Part shown: piece after piece, positions 17,949 through 28,003 of the stretch | Numbering within the stretch: position 1 is the first letter of the stretch | Layout: each line of letters begins with the position of its first letter | From: Tritrichomonas musculus | Taxonomy: Eukaryota > Parabasalia > Tritrichomonadida > Tritrichomonadidae | DNA length: 64,000 bases | Direction: 5' to 3' | Assembly (NCBI GenBank): GCA_039105265.1 | Contig: JAPFFF010000015.1 | Coordinates: forward strand, 2,542,001 to 2,606,000 | Made by a program: the position numbers and the translations under genes | The notes under the pieces: generated by a model | What the model was told of the DNA's origin: nothing | Seen by the model: only the letters and a program-made list of their open reading frames with translations | The model's database searches: none

Positions 17949-19315
17949 ACATAATTCTTAACATTTATATTTTTTCTAATATAATATATTTATATATTTT
18001 TATTTATATTAAATAATTTATAAATATAAGTAGTTCTAAAAGATAAAAATATTTCATAATTTAATTTTTATATTCAAATATTTCAATGATCTTATTCAAA
18101 AAATAAAAAAACGATCATTTCTTATTTAAAAATAAAATCGTTGATATATCACTTATTGCCCATTAAAATATTCTGGTATTTATAAAATAATCTAATTAAC
18201 TCTTAATTAATATAATATATGAATATATAAATAAATGACGGAAGAGAATCCAGTACCCATACATATATACAAAAAAAATCATAATATACCTTATTCAACT
18301 CCTTAAATTCAAGTAGTTGGCAAATTTTTGAAAATATGTTTTTTAACAATATATTGCCAATTTCTTAAGTAGTTCCAATTAAATTTAAGTGAAATGTAAG
18401 TAAATTGTAACTCTCTTGATCTTGATAGTTATTTTGATGTGAACATGTTCATATGTTAGTTACTTCACACCTTTCAACTCCCTGATATATTTAATTCTAT
18501 TTTATTTCTTGATTATTTGACTTTGCTCATTGAAATAACATAATCATTTAAACTTCTTGACTAGACATGTTGCAGAAACCATTTAATTTAAAGCTTTTCC
18601 AAAATTTCTAGGGCTAAAAACCACTACAAGACTCATATAATATTATTCACTAGAGTTTTTCTTGAGTCGTTTCAATGATAATCATGTGTTTCAGTGGTTA
18701 TGATTAGCAATTAGCTTGATATATGATGATATTGCAATAGTTATTGTTATTTCTGATACTATAAGTTCTTGGTTTGCATTAGGCCAATGATATAAATTAA
18801 GAATAACTGCCGATTTCACTATCATTCATACTTTCTGTTGTTTTTAACTTTTGCTTAAACAATTCTTCATATAGCTTGGGCTTTATTTGTTGATTATTGG
18901 TTGCCATAGATCAGATATCACAATAGATTTCCCTGTATAATAACAATCTAAATCTAACTTTTTACTAACATAATATTTCTAATAATACTTATCATTGATT
19001 CTCATATATATATAATGTACCCCATTATTGGGATAAATTAAAGTAATAACTGTATAGACTGATTTGGATCTTTATCGTCATCTTCATATAAGTTAGAATA
19101 CATGCTTGTCCTTCTAGATTTAATTTTGAATATATTTAAATTATAAAAATAATAAAAAAAATGCTCTAATACGATTAATCTAACTGAGAAATCTTTTTTT
19201 TTTTACTAAAAATCTTTGATATCATAACTTTTAAAAAGAGGTAAGGCGTTGGATTTCATGGAATAGCGCAAATCAGGTTAATTGAATATGCTTTTTGGAT
19301 AATACAATGTTTTAG

Positions 19316-22300
19316 AAAAAAATTAAGATTTTTATTCATTTGTGCGATAAATATGAAACATATGCATCAATATAATACTATGCTTTACTATATTTCTAGG
19401 CTTTAAATGCTCAATGACCATTTTTCTGCATTTGATCTTTTTAAAAGAAAATATAATGCCATTTTGATTGATAGTGGTCATTTTGAATTAAAAAAAAAAA
19501 AAAAAATATGTTAATATTGATTATTATCAACCTAAAATGGCCATTAACTTAAAGAATAACTATATCTATTTAAAATATGATCATAAAACATTAGTTATTA
19601 CATTTCCAGTCATGATTTTTCACATCACATTTCCACAAAAATAATATTACCTTCTATAAATCCACATGTTCTGCATTTAAGTAATACAAGCCAGACGATT
19701 TAAATCAATATGTCCCATAAGAGTTATATACTTAGTTTGAAGAAAATACACAATTGCAGATCATTATCTCGAATAACTCGGTTATCAATCTCAAACGCTC
19801 ATAATCACATTCAAATTGTAGTATAAATAATTGTATAATCACTATTATCGTCCAATTTATCATCATCTTATCATTATTCTTTATTATTATTATTATCCTC
19901 ATTTAATACATATTTATCTTTATCTTTATCTTCTCCATTATCTTATTTGCCATCATCATCATCATCATTTTCTTCTTCTTCTCTGCCATCATCTTCATCA
20001 TCTTCTTCTTCTTTTCTGTCATCATCATCATCTTCTTCTTCTTCTCTGTCATCATCATCATCATCTTCTTCTTCTTCTCTGTCATCATCTTCATCATCTT
20101 CTTCTTCTTCTTCTCTGTCATCTTCATCATCTTCTTTTTCTTCTCTGTCATCATCTTCATCATTTTCTTCTTTTTCTTTTCTGTCATCATCATCATCATC
20201 ATTTTCTTCTTCTTCTCTGCCATCATCTTCATCATCATCTTCTTCTTCTTTTCTGTCATCATCATCATCTTCTTCTTCTTCTTCTCTGTCATCATCTTCA
20301 TCATTTTCTTCTTTTTCTTTTCTGTCATCATCATCTTCTTCTTCTTCTTTTCTGTCATCATCATCTTCTTCTTCTTCTTTTCTGTCATCATCTTCATCAT
20401 CATTTTCTTCTTCTTCTCTGTCATCATCTTCATCATCATCTTCTTCTTTTCTGTCATCATCTTCATCATCATCTTCTTCTTCTTTTCTGTCATCATCATC
20501 ATCATCTTCTTCTTCTTCTCTGTCATCATCTTCATCATTTTCTTCTTTTTCTTTTCTGTCATCATCATCTTCTTCTTCTTCTTTTCTGTCATCATCATCA
20601 TCATCTTCTTCTTTTCTGTCATCATCTTCATCATTTTCTTCTTCTTCTCTGTCATCATCTTCATCATCTTCTTCTTCTTTTCTGCCATCATTTTCATCAT
20701 CTTCTTTTTCTTCTCTGTCATCATCATCATCATCTTCTTCTTTTCTGTCATCATCTTCATCATTTTCTTCTTCTTCTCTGTCATCATCTTCATCATCTTC
20801 TTCTTCTTTTCTGCCATCATTTTCATCATCTTCTTCTTCTTCTTTTCTGTCATCATCATCATCATCTTCTTCTTTTTCTTCTCTGTCATCATCATCATCA
20901 TCATTTTCTTCTTCTTCTCTGCCATCATCTTCATCATCTTCTTCTTCTTCTTTTCTGTCATCATCATCATCATCTTCTTCTTCTTCTCTGTCATCATCTT
21001 CATCATTTTCTTCTTTTTCTTTTCTGTCATCATCATCTTCTTCTTCTTCTTTTCTGTCATCATCATCTTCTTCTTCTTCTTTTCTGTCATCATCTTCATC
21101 ATCATTTTCTTCTTCTTCTCTGTCATCATCTTCATCATCATCTTCTTCTTTTCTGTCATCATCTTCATCATCTTCTTCTTCTTTTCTGTCATCATCATCA
21201 TCTTCTTCTTCTTCTTCTCTGTCATCATCTTCATCATTTTCTTCTTTTTCTTTTCTGTCATCATCATCTTCTTCTTCTTCTTTTCTGTCATCATCATCAT
21301 CATCTTCTTCTTTTCTGTCATCATCTTCATCATTTTCTTCTTCTTCTCTGTCATCATCTTCATCATCTTCTTCTTCTTTTCTGCCATCATTTTCATCATC
21401 TTCTTTTTCTTCTCTGTCATCATCATCATCATCTTCTTCTTTTCTGTCATCATCTTCATCATTTTCTTCTTCTTCTCTGTCATCATCTTCATCATCTTCT
21501 TCTTCTTTTCTGCCATCATTTTCATCATCTTCTTCTTCTTCTTTTCTGTCATCATCATCATCATCTTCTTCTTTTCTGTCATCATCTTCATCATTTTCTT
21601 CTTCTTCTCTGTCATCATCTTCATCATCTTCTTCTTCTTTTCTGCCATCATTTTCATCATCTTCTTTTTCTTCTCTGTCATCATCATCATCTTCTTCTTC
21701 TTCTTCTTCTCTGTCACCATCATCTTCTTCTTCATCAATTTCTTCTTTTTCTCTGTCATCATTTTCTTCTTCTTCTCTGTCATCATCATCTTCTTCTTCT
21801 TCTTCTTTTCTGTCATCATCTTCATCATTTTCTTCTTCTTCTCTGTCATCATCATCATCTTCTTCTTCTTCTCTGTCATCATCTTCATCATCTTCTTCTT
21901 CTCTGTCATCATCATCATCTTCTTCTTCTTCTTCTTTGCCATAATCATTTTTTTATTCTTTCCAAATATATTTAATTTTTGTGCAAATGAAATGATCCAT
22001 TTGTAAATATTACTCAAATATAATAATAAATTTGCAAATTACATCATTTTTTTCCACCATCATTTCATTATTCATAATCATTATTTTTATTTCTCTTCAT
22101 TTTCCCCTTATTAAATTTGATCACACAATATATTTCATTTTCCTTATCACTTTTCTTTTTTATGAATCTTTAATATATCAATATGATATTTTTATAAAAC
22201 TCCTAAAATTTATTGAAAAAATTGAATATTGTAGTAATAAAGCATTTTATTAGGTAAAATAAACTAATTTTAGGCATAGACAATTCAAATTATAATCTGA

Positions 22301-23146
22301 ACCACATATTTAAATCAAAAAAAACTTTAAAATTGCAATATTTTGATGAAATACAATAAACAGAATAGCAATTAGTTGGATATTGGCATTTAAAAAATAT
22401 TTATTCATTTATTGATACATTTGTAATAATGTTGCACGTTTACATTTTAACAAATTCGTAAAAAATACGTTTATAATTTTTTGGAACAAAAAACTTTAAT
22501 TTCTCCTTTAAAAAAAGAGAAAAAGAAATAAAAATAGCATAATTGAAATTAACATTTTATAAAGAATAATTTTATTGCAATTACATTTTTATTTATTACA
22601 TTTTTTATTGAATATTATTGAAATATTCAATATTTTTAAACTAGTATATGTAACATCTAATACATATACCATACGTAAAAAACGATGGAGAATAATATTT
22701 AAAGAGATATGGAATCGTATCTGAGTGTGGGAGTCTGAAATCTGATTATTCGATATTAATCACTGATTTGAAAACACAGAGATTCGCGTCTAGGATTAAA
22801 TACATAAAAAACAAAAACGATTGTCTATAATAACCACTAATTTATAAGCATTTTTTGAAGATGTGTTGGATAATTGTAATTTGATATGTCAAATAAAAAC
22901 CTTGTTTGGAGGCGAGCTTGCACAGAAATAATCTTTGTCTGATGCCAATCAATATATATTTTTTTGAAGTTTCCTTACTACCAAAGCTGCAGCACTTAAC
23001 ATTTTTTTAATTTAGAGTGATATGTTTTTCAGAGGAAAAGTGTTACTGAATATTTTTTTAAAAGCAAATTAGTGTTACTGATTTTTTTTTCTCTCTCAAA
23101 AAGTGATACTTTAAGTGAAAAAAGTTTTTAAAAGTGATACTATCCC
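19316..23146 (-). repeat. Right terminal inverted repeat arm
   Basis: This 3831-bp arm is the reverse complement of the left arm. It is about 320 bp shorter, owing to a shorter GAA/GAT array and absence of the hairpin insertion. It ends GTGATACTATCCC at 23146. Confidence 0.85.
19950..21945 (-). repeat. 2.0-kb polypyrimidine (TTC/ATC) array, mirror of the left-arm array
   Basis: Same units as in the left arm, read on the other strand. The order of unit variants differs between the arms, and blocks of several hundred bases recur within this arm (for example a segment near 20440-20900 resembles 21110-21560), which indicates recent internal duplication. Long frames on both strands, including one from ATG at 21948 (-), are again by-products of the repeat. 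Confidence 0.8.
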
Positions 23147-23155
23147 TAAAAAAAA
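23147..23155. repeat. Target-site duplication, right copy
   Basis: TAAAAAAAA directly follows the terminal CTATCCC and equals the nonamer at 12149-12157. The pair defines the insertion site, 91 bp past the IFT57 stop codon. Confidence 0.7.
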
Positions 23156-23245
23156 CTCATTTTAAAAATTCAATATTAATAAATATTCAATTTTTATTAA
23201 TAATTAAGTGGAATAATGTCAATAATATAACACTGATCTGTGTAT

Positions 23246-24379
23246 TTAAGATTCTATTTCTTTATCATCGAGCCAAGTTTGAGTTAATGATCTCTGCAAT
23301 ATTGAAGATCGAAGCTCAAGAGCTTTAATTTCTTCTTTCAATTTCGAAATAGCCTGCTTCATCTTCATTAATGGCGAGTTATCGCTTACTTCTTTCTGTT
23401 TTTCGTCGAGTATCTCCTTCGTTGAGCTCAATTTTTCAATAACTGAATTAAGCTCTGTTTGGAGGGCGTTAACTTCAGCAACGCGAGCTCTATGACGTGC
23501 TTCTACAGTAGCCAATTCAGATGCTCGTGAAGCGTATTCTGAAACGCTTGTTTCGAACCTTGAATTGAGAGTTTTTTCACGTGTTTGAATAGCTTGAATT
23601 GCGCGATTGACATCAGCTCCCACTTTAGAGAGAATTGGTGTTAACTGTGACATAATTTCATTTATCCTTGACTGATGTTGAGACATCTGTTGAAAATGCG
23701 ATCTCCAGTCACTTTTGGCTGCTGGAATTCGAATCTGTAATCTTGCTGCAACACGTTCAGCTTCTGCTTTGAGTTCAAGTGAATCAATAACTTTTTGGCC
23801 ACCTTCATTTCCAATTTCATAAGTGTTACCAGCTCCAGCATCAATTTCGTCGTCAGATGCAATATCAACAGCATCATCAATAATTCCATCGTCGTCTTCA
23901 TCATCATCACCAACAGTTTCTACTTCATCATGGCCACCAGTGCCGCCAATAGTCTTAAGCGATCTTGGCGTAAAATGTTTTTTCTTTAAAGTTTGGCGAA
24001 TAATAGCATCTAAAATTGTGCAAACGGGAAGACCATGTCCAGGAACAAGCTTTGACGAAGAAAAGTTAAGTTTAAATCCGATCTGTGGAAGTGCAAGGAT
24101 GAGGTTATCAGCAACCTGAGCTGGTTCATCATAATCTGAAGGGGTTTCGATTGTACTGCCAAGAAAAGTCTGCATAAGCCAAATACATAAAGCTGCAAAA
24201 TAATCAAATTGTTCTTTTGACGATTGACCTGGAATTGCGAAATAGACTGTAGTAAGGTAAGGAAAATGGCGTTTTACAGGATCGAACTCAGTTTCATAAT
24301 CTAAATATTGCAGATTATCGTATATTTGACGCATTAAAATATATTCATCTGGGCCTTTCTTATCTCCGCTTTTCGACAT
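23246..24379 (-). CDS. IFT57: Intraflagellar transport protein IFT57
   Basis: The frame opens at TTG 24448, but the first ATG (24377-24379) gives 377 residues starting MSKSGDKKGPDEYILMRQ, the natural start for this family. The N-terminal half is the calponin-homology-like IFT57 domain: HFPYLTTVYFAIPGQSSKEQFDYF, then LPQIGFKLNFSSSKLVPGHGLPVCTIL (family: PPSKLKSGYGEQVCFVLD). An acidic linker of about 40 residues follows, then the C-terminal coiled coil with the conserved SDWRSHFQQMSQH and SPLMKMKQAISKLKEEI. IFT57 is a peripheral IFT-B subunit linking the complex to kinesin-2 during flagellum assembly, which fits a flagellated protist. Its length is near the usual 390-430. The transposon sits 91 bp beyond the stop, in the 3' flank, and leaves the gene intact. 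Confidence 0.93.
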   Translation of the reverse strand: MSKSGDKKGPDEYILMRQIYDNLQYLDYETEFDPVKRHFPYLTTVYFAIPGQSSKEQFDYFAALCIWLMQTFLGSTIETPSDYDEPAQVADNLILALPQIGFKLNFSSSKLVPGHGLPVCTILDAIIRQTLKKKHFTPRSLKTIGGTGGHDEVETVGDDDEDDDGIIDDAVDIASDDEIDAGAGNTYEIGNEGGQKVIDSLELKAEAERVAARLQIRIPAAKSDWRSHFQQMSQHQSRINEIMSQLTPILSKVGADVNRAIQAIQTREKTLNSRFETSVSEYASRASELATVEARHRARVAEVNALQTELNSVIEKLSSTKEILDEKQKEVSDNSPLMKMKQAISKLKEEIKALELRSSILQRSLTQTWLDDKEIES

Positions 24380-24721
24380 TAAAATTAAAACGTGCAATAT
24401 TAAACGTCTTTTGAATGATTTTTCAAAAAGTTTACTGTACAAAAACAATTCTTCTTTTTTAAGTTTTTTAATGACAAATGAGAAGATAAATAAAAAATGT
24501 AAAATCTATGATTTATTAAGAAATTTCAATAACGTTTTTATTCAATTGAAAATTTTTTAAAACGTAATAAATTTTTTTCGGTATAAGTCGTTGTGATTGT
24601 TTCATTTCAATATATGATTTTGAAATAATTATCTTTTTTTATTGTGGCTAGAATTGGAGAAGAATTTGGAATCAGTTATTCATCACTTCGTATTTTTTCA
24701 TTTTCAAAGATCACTGATTTA

Positions 24722-25132
24722 AGGGGAATCGTATTTTTCTACGCCACTTTTTGAAAACTTTTAAACTTTTTGAATACTTTTTTATACATTTTTTATTCAA
24801 TTTTTGCTAAATAATGCATAAATTTTTAGTTCAAATGGCTTCCCGATTCATCCAGCAATTCAAGGAGCCTGATTCGGCTTCGCGCAGCCCTGTGGTGATC
24901 ACTGGTGCGTATATTCTTGAAAAATTATGTAAAAATAAAAAAAAATTATATCAAAAAAAGCAAATAGTTATAATTTTAAGAGAAAATTTAAATTTACGAT
25001 TTTTTTGGTTAATTTTCTTAACAGAGTAAGTTAAATTTCACCTTTTGATGGCGGTTTTTTACTTTCCATGAATAGCTACTCATGGATAGAAAAACCATTC
25101 AAAAAGTGGCGTAGAAAAAAACGATTGTCCCT
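24722..25132. mobile_element. 411-bp inverted-repeat element with a short GC-rich open frame
   Basis: The ends are inverted repeats of about 35 bp (AGGGGAATCGTATTTTTC and AGGGACAATCGTTTTTTTC, both continuing into TACGCCACTTTTTGAA). GATTTA flanks both sides (24716-24721 and 25133-25138), a 6-bp target duplication, or 8 bp if the CT before each copy is counted. Inside, an ATG frame starts at 24814, with a second ATG at 24835; bases 24835-24915 are strikingly GC-rich for this window and read MASRFIQQFKEPDSASRSPV before the frame turns into AT-rich noise ending at 25029. A near-perfect 22-bp palindrome lies near 25067-25088. I do not recognise the peptide or the element family. Confidence 0.6.
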
Positions 25133-25138
25133 GATTTA

Positions 25139-26019
25139 TTGGCATTAAATGAATTCATATGAGTTTTCCATTCATTGTATAGACTTTACACGTATGAGAG
25201 AGAAAGAAAAGCATATTGAATAATTGAAAGATAAAAATATTTTTAAAAAATTAACACATAAATAATCTTCTTAATTTCAAATCCAACAACATCAGAATGT
25301 CAACTTCTTCTAAAGGTTCAAACAACTTGTTATGAATCACCATTTTTAATATATATATATATATATATATATTATGAAATAACAGATTTAAGAGGATATA
25401 TTGCTTTAATCTAGAGTTTTTGCAATTTTTGAACATTTGATCAAGCTCTTTTTAACGTTACATTTTGTAACTTACATATAATAAATATTGAATAAAGCGT
25501 TATTATTATAATAACTCAAATAATGATTTTTGTATTCTTAGAGTTCTATATTTTAATAGAATCTTTTCATTCTTATGTCCATTTTTATTTGTTGATATTC
25601 ATTCATCGGCTGGTACTAAATTTTCATGAGATTTGTCTAATTGTTAGTCAGTAAGTTGAAAATATTGAATAATATGAATCATCCCTTGAAAAGATGTTTC
25701 TTGTTTTATCAGAAATGATATTACATTCATTTTAATTCAAGATCTGGAATATTCAACGTTTCTTCGAACATTTTATCATTGATTCTGTTCCATATTGTTT
25801 TCATCTTTATCCTAAAATAGATTTGGTAATGTTGCTTTTTTAAACATCAAGAACTAGAGCCATTTCCTGACCATTAAATCTCTTTTAAAGTTAATCCATA
25901 TATTAAATGATAACATTGGAGTTAACTTCACTTAAACTTTTTATCGTTCATATTTTTTCATCGTTAATAAACCTATAAATGGACGGTACGTATACAATAA
26001 TAAATAAACTATTCAATCT
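25139..26019. other. Gene-poor stretch with an AT microsatellite
   Basis: No intact gene is seen. An (AT)n run of about 12 units lies at 25348-25372. On the minus strand, short protein-like frames near 25260-25440 and 25700-25870 suggest decayed coding DNA of unknown origin; similarity to any family is not evident to me. Confidence 0.35.
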
Positions 26020-27000
26020 CTAATGTGAAAACTTTTTGGGTTTCTCTTTTATTGAAAGCAAAATTTCCCTATCGATAACCGTAAACGGCATCAGTGAGTT
26101 AACATTTATGCCGATTTCTGTGAACGGACTTTCTATAAATTCGACATCTTGATCATGGAAACAGTCAGCTATTGAATAATTAGATGTAAGTATCAGATGA
26201 AAGCTGCCTGGTTCAATGTTCATATGGCCTCCTTTTGATTCCGCTATGAATTGATATTATACATGCGGCTTTGGGAGAGTTAGGGATGGAAAATCCTCCC
26301 AAATGATCGTTTTTCATTCAATCGATTCCCAAAAATAAACGTATAGATTAGGTCCCTTACTTAGACTTATATATTTACATGAATATAAAATTTTATAATT
26401 TTAATATAAAAAATATCTAAAAATCTGAAATAAGCAATAAAATTACTATCTGCCCAAATTTTAATGTACAGACTGAGAACCTTCATGTCTTATAAAAAAT
26501 TTTCGATTATGGCAACACAATGCGTCTCTAGTTGGGGCCCGTTCCACCATTTATTAACCGATTTTACCTATATCATGTCTATCGGGGCTGAGTTGTGTGT
26601 CCATCTACTTTTACTGCACTCCTGTTTACCTCAGACCCAAAAATTTTTTGCTTTCAGGTTCTCTGTCCATCGAGCTGATATATGCACCATGTTGATCTTT
26701 TATTTGGCTATCTTAGAGTGATGATAAAAGAACTCTCTAGAGTACTTTTGTTCAAGTTGATCATCTGGTAACGATATAGTATCGGATAACATCGTTAGTT
26801 GATATTGCTGCAAGATTGTATCAATAACATGCCCAACTTTGCCCGTTACTCTTCATTACATATTTATAGTTCTCAAGTCGGTACATTTTGGAAGTTTTTC
26901 TTATATCGCGAGTTGTATATGTTAAGCGGTGCTCTCTACTTTCGCCCTGCTTACACCGCTTCGCTACAAGCTCATCTACGATTGGCTTTACGCTCGCGTT
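26020..27000 (-). other. Fossil of a CRESS-DNA virus (Rep-like) replication gene, broken
   Basis: Read on the minus strand from about 27000 down to 26020, successive pieces match, in order, the region between nuclease and helicase of circular Rep-encoding ssDNA virus proteins, the superfamily-3 helicase part around Walker A and B, the motif C region and the C-terminal tail. The N-terminal HUH nuclease part is not recognisable beyond 27000. The copy is clearly broken, with several interruptions, and cannot encode a full Rep. Spacing between the parts is still near natural and similarity is still readable, which suggests an old but not ancient insertion. The last piece appears as a 67-codon open frame ending at 26020. 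GC content is higher than in the flanks. A related plasmid-type Rep is an alternative source. Confidence 0.6.
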
Positions 27001-27169
27001 GCATTAATAATATTTGTCACTTTACAAAAAAGTGTGCAAATTTGCTAAAAAAGTGTCTTCTCATAAAAAGTGAATATCACTGCTCACAAATAAACTACGA
27101 AATATAATAAATGAAAAAAAATAAAAGATACTTTATTAAGATTGAAATGTACCCTACATTAAACCCTAT

Positions 27170-27870
27170 TCAAGAACAAACACCATATTCACAATAATGC
27201 GATTAACTCATCAGCAAATAAGTCATGCATACTGCATTTTTGAAGCACATGTATAAATAAATATGCTTGTATCTTGTACTCAGGGCGTATTCTTGTGCGG
27301 CAACTGTGCACTTGAAGTTCAATTTGGTGGTTAGCAATATGACGGATTCTTTACAATCTCACAATGTTCCATCTTCTAAGTCCTTTCAATGATCTTGAGA
27401 GTTCATCTACAGATTCAATAAGTGTTCTAAATTGGTTTGCACTAAAGATATTCATCACAAGTGAAGGTCAACATACACATCAACTAAATACATTTGTATG
27501 TATCTTGAATAATTAGTTGTTTTTGGTGCATATATACATTTAACCTTTTCACTAGAATCAAAAAATCCATTTAAGATTTGAGGTCTTGCAGATCTTCTTC
27601 ATTGCTTTCTCTCCCTTTTGGTCAAATTTAGACCTTCTTTGCATTAAACGAACATTCCAGAATTCATTCTCTATAATGAAAAATTACAATACAAGTACTG
27701 ATATCGTTTATTATATTCATTTTCTATGTTAGATCTGATGTTGGTCTAGGCATAGCATGCTGGCCTTTGATTGTTCCAAGCTAGCTTTGACGAGTCGAAT
27801 TGACGTTTTATTGAAACATGTATTGCTTAGATGGAGACAGATGGAGCTTCAATCTAATATTTGATGATTA
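27170..27870 (-). pseudogene. Decayed coding DNA of unknown family
   Basis: On the minus strand several protein-like stretches without Met-led long frames follow one another (for example SANQFRTLIESVDELSRSL near 27370-27440, then ELQVHSCRTRIRPEYKIQAY near 27270-27330). Base composition is less AT-rich than true spacer here. I recognise no family. It may belong with the other debris in 24700-28000 or be a separate dead gene. Confidence 0.3.
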
Positions 27871-28003
27871 ATAAAACTGATTAACAGGTTTCAGTACCAA
27901 TAATTTGTAAGTATGAAAAAATTATAAATTCATTGACTAACTTCTCTATTCCAATTTTTAAGAGGATATTTGGTCCCTTACTTAACAGTAATTAATTAAT
28001 TAA

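Larger units (their letters stand above)
16306..19315. other. Unique core of the foldback element
   Basis: This 3-kb loop between the arms holds the 204-bp tandem array and a broken ankyrin-gene fragment (listed separately). The remaining 17949-19315 is AT-rich with no open frame of note, no transposase similarity that I can see and no tRNA-like structure. A 70-codon frame at 16282-16494 spans the arm/core border and looks like AT-rich noise. Confidence 0.6.
12158..23146. mobile_element. Foldback transposon with 4-kb terminal inverted repeats, probably non-autonomous Mutator-like
   Basis: Two inverted arms (12158-16305 and 19316-23146) enclose a 3.0-kb core. The ends are GGGATAGTATCAC and its reverse complement, flanked by the perfect 9-bp duplication TAAAAAAAA. 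The arms are nearly identical outside their simple repeats: the few differences I saw include two substitutions near 16147-16163, a short insertion in the left arm, and repeat-number changes. No transposase is present, so mobilisation would need one supplied in trans. Mutator-like elements are known from Trichomonas and often have long inverted repeats and 9-bp duplications, which is the basis for the family call. The site lies between the 5' end of the gene at 10600-12078 and the 3' end of IFT57. The near identity of the arms implies recent insertion or ongoing gene conversion. Confidence 0.8.

Noticed and set aside
19831-21975. His/Leu- and Ser-rich long frames in the right arm
   Set aside because: They are the same repeat read on the opposite strand, with composition fully explained by TTC/ATC triplets.
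22032-22253. 73-codon hydrophobic frame found identically in both arms
   Set aside because: Identity follows from the arms being copies; composition is that of random AT-rich DNA and there is no other support.
12158-23146. Polinton/Maverick origin for the large foldback element
   Set aside because: The duplication is 9 bp, not 6, the ends do not start with AG, and none of the coding parts expected of that class is present.
26464-27107. Plus-strand frames at 26464-26721 and 26799-27107 as genes
   Set aside because: They are antisense to the Rep fossil, whose similarity lies on the minus strand.
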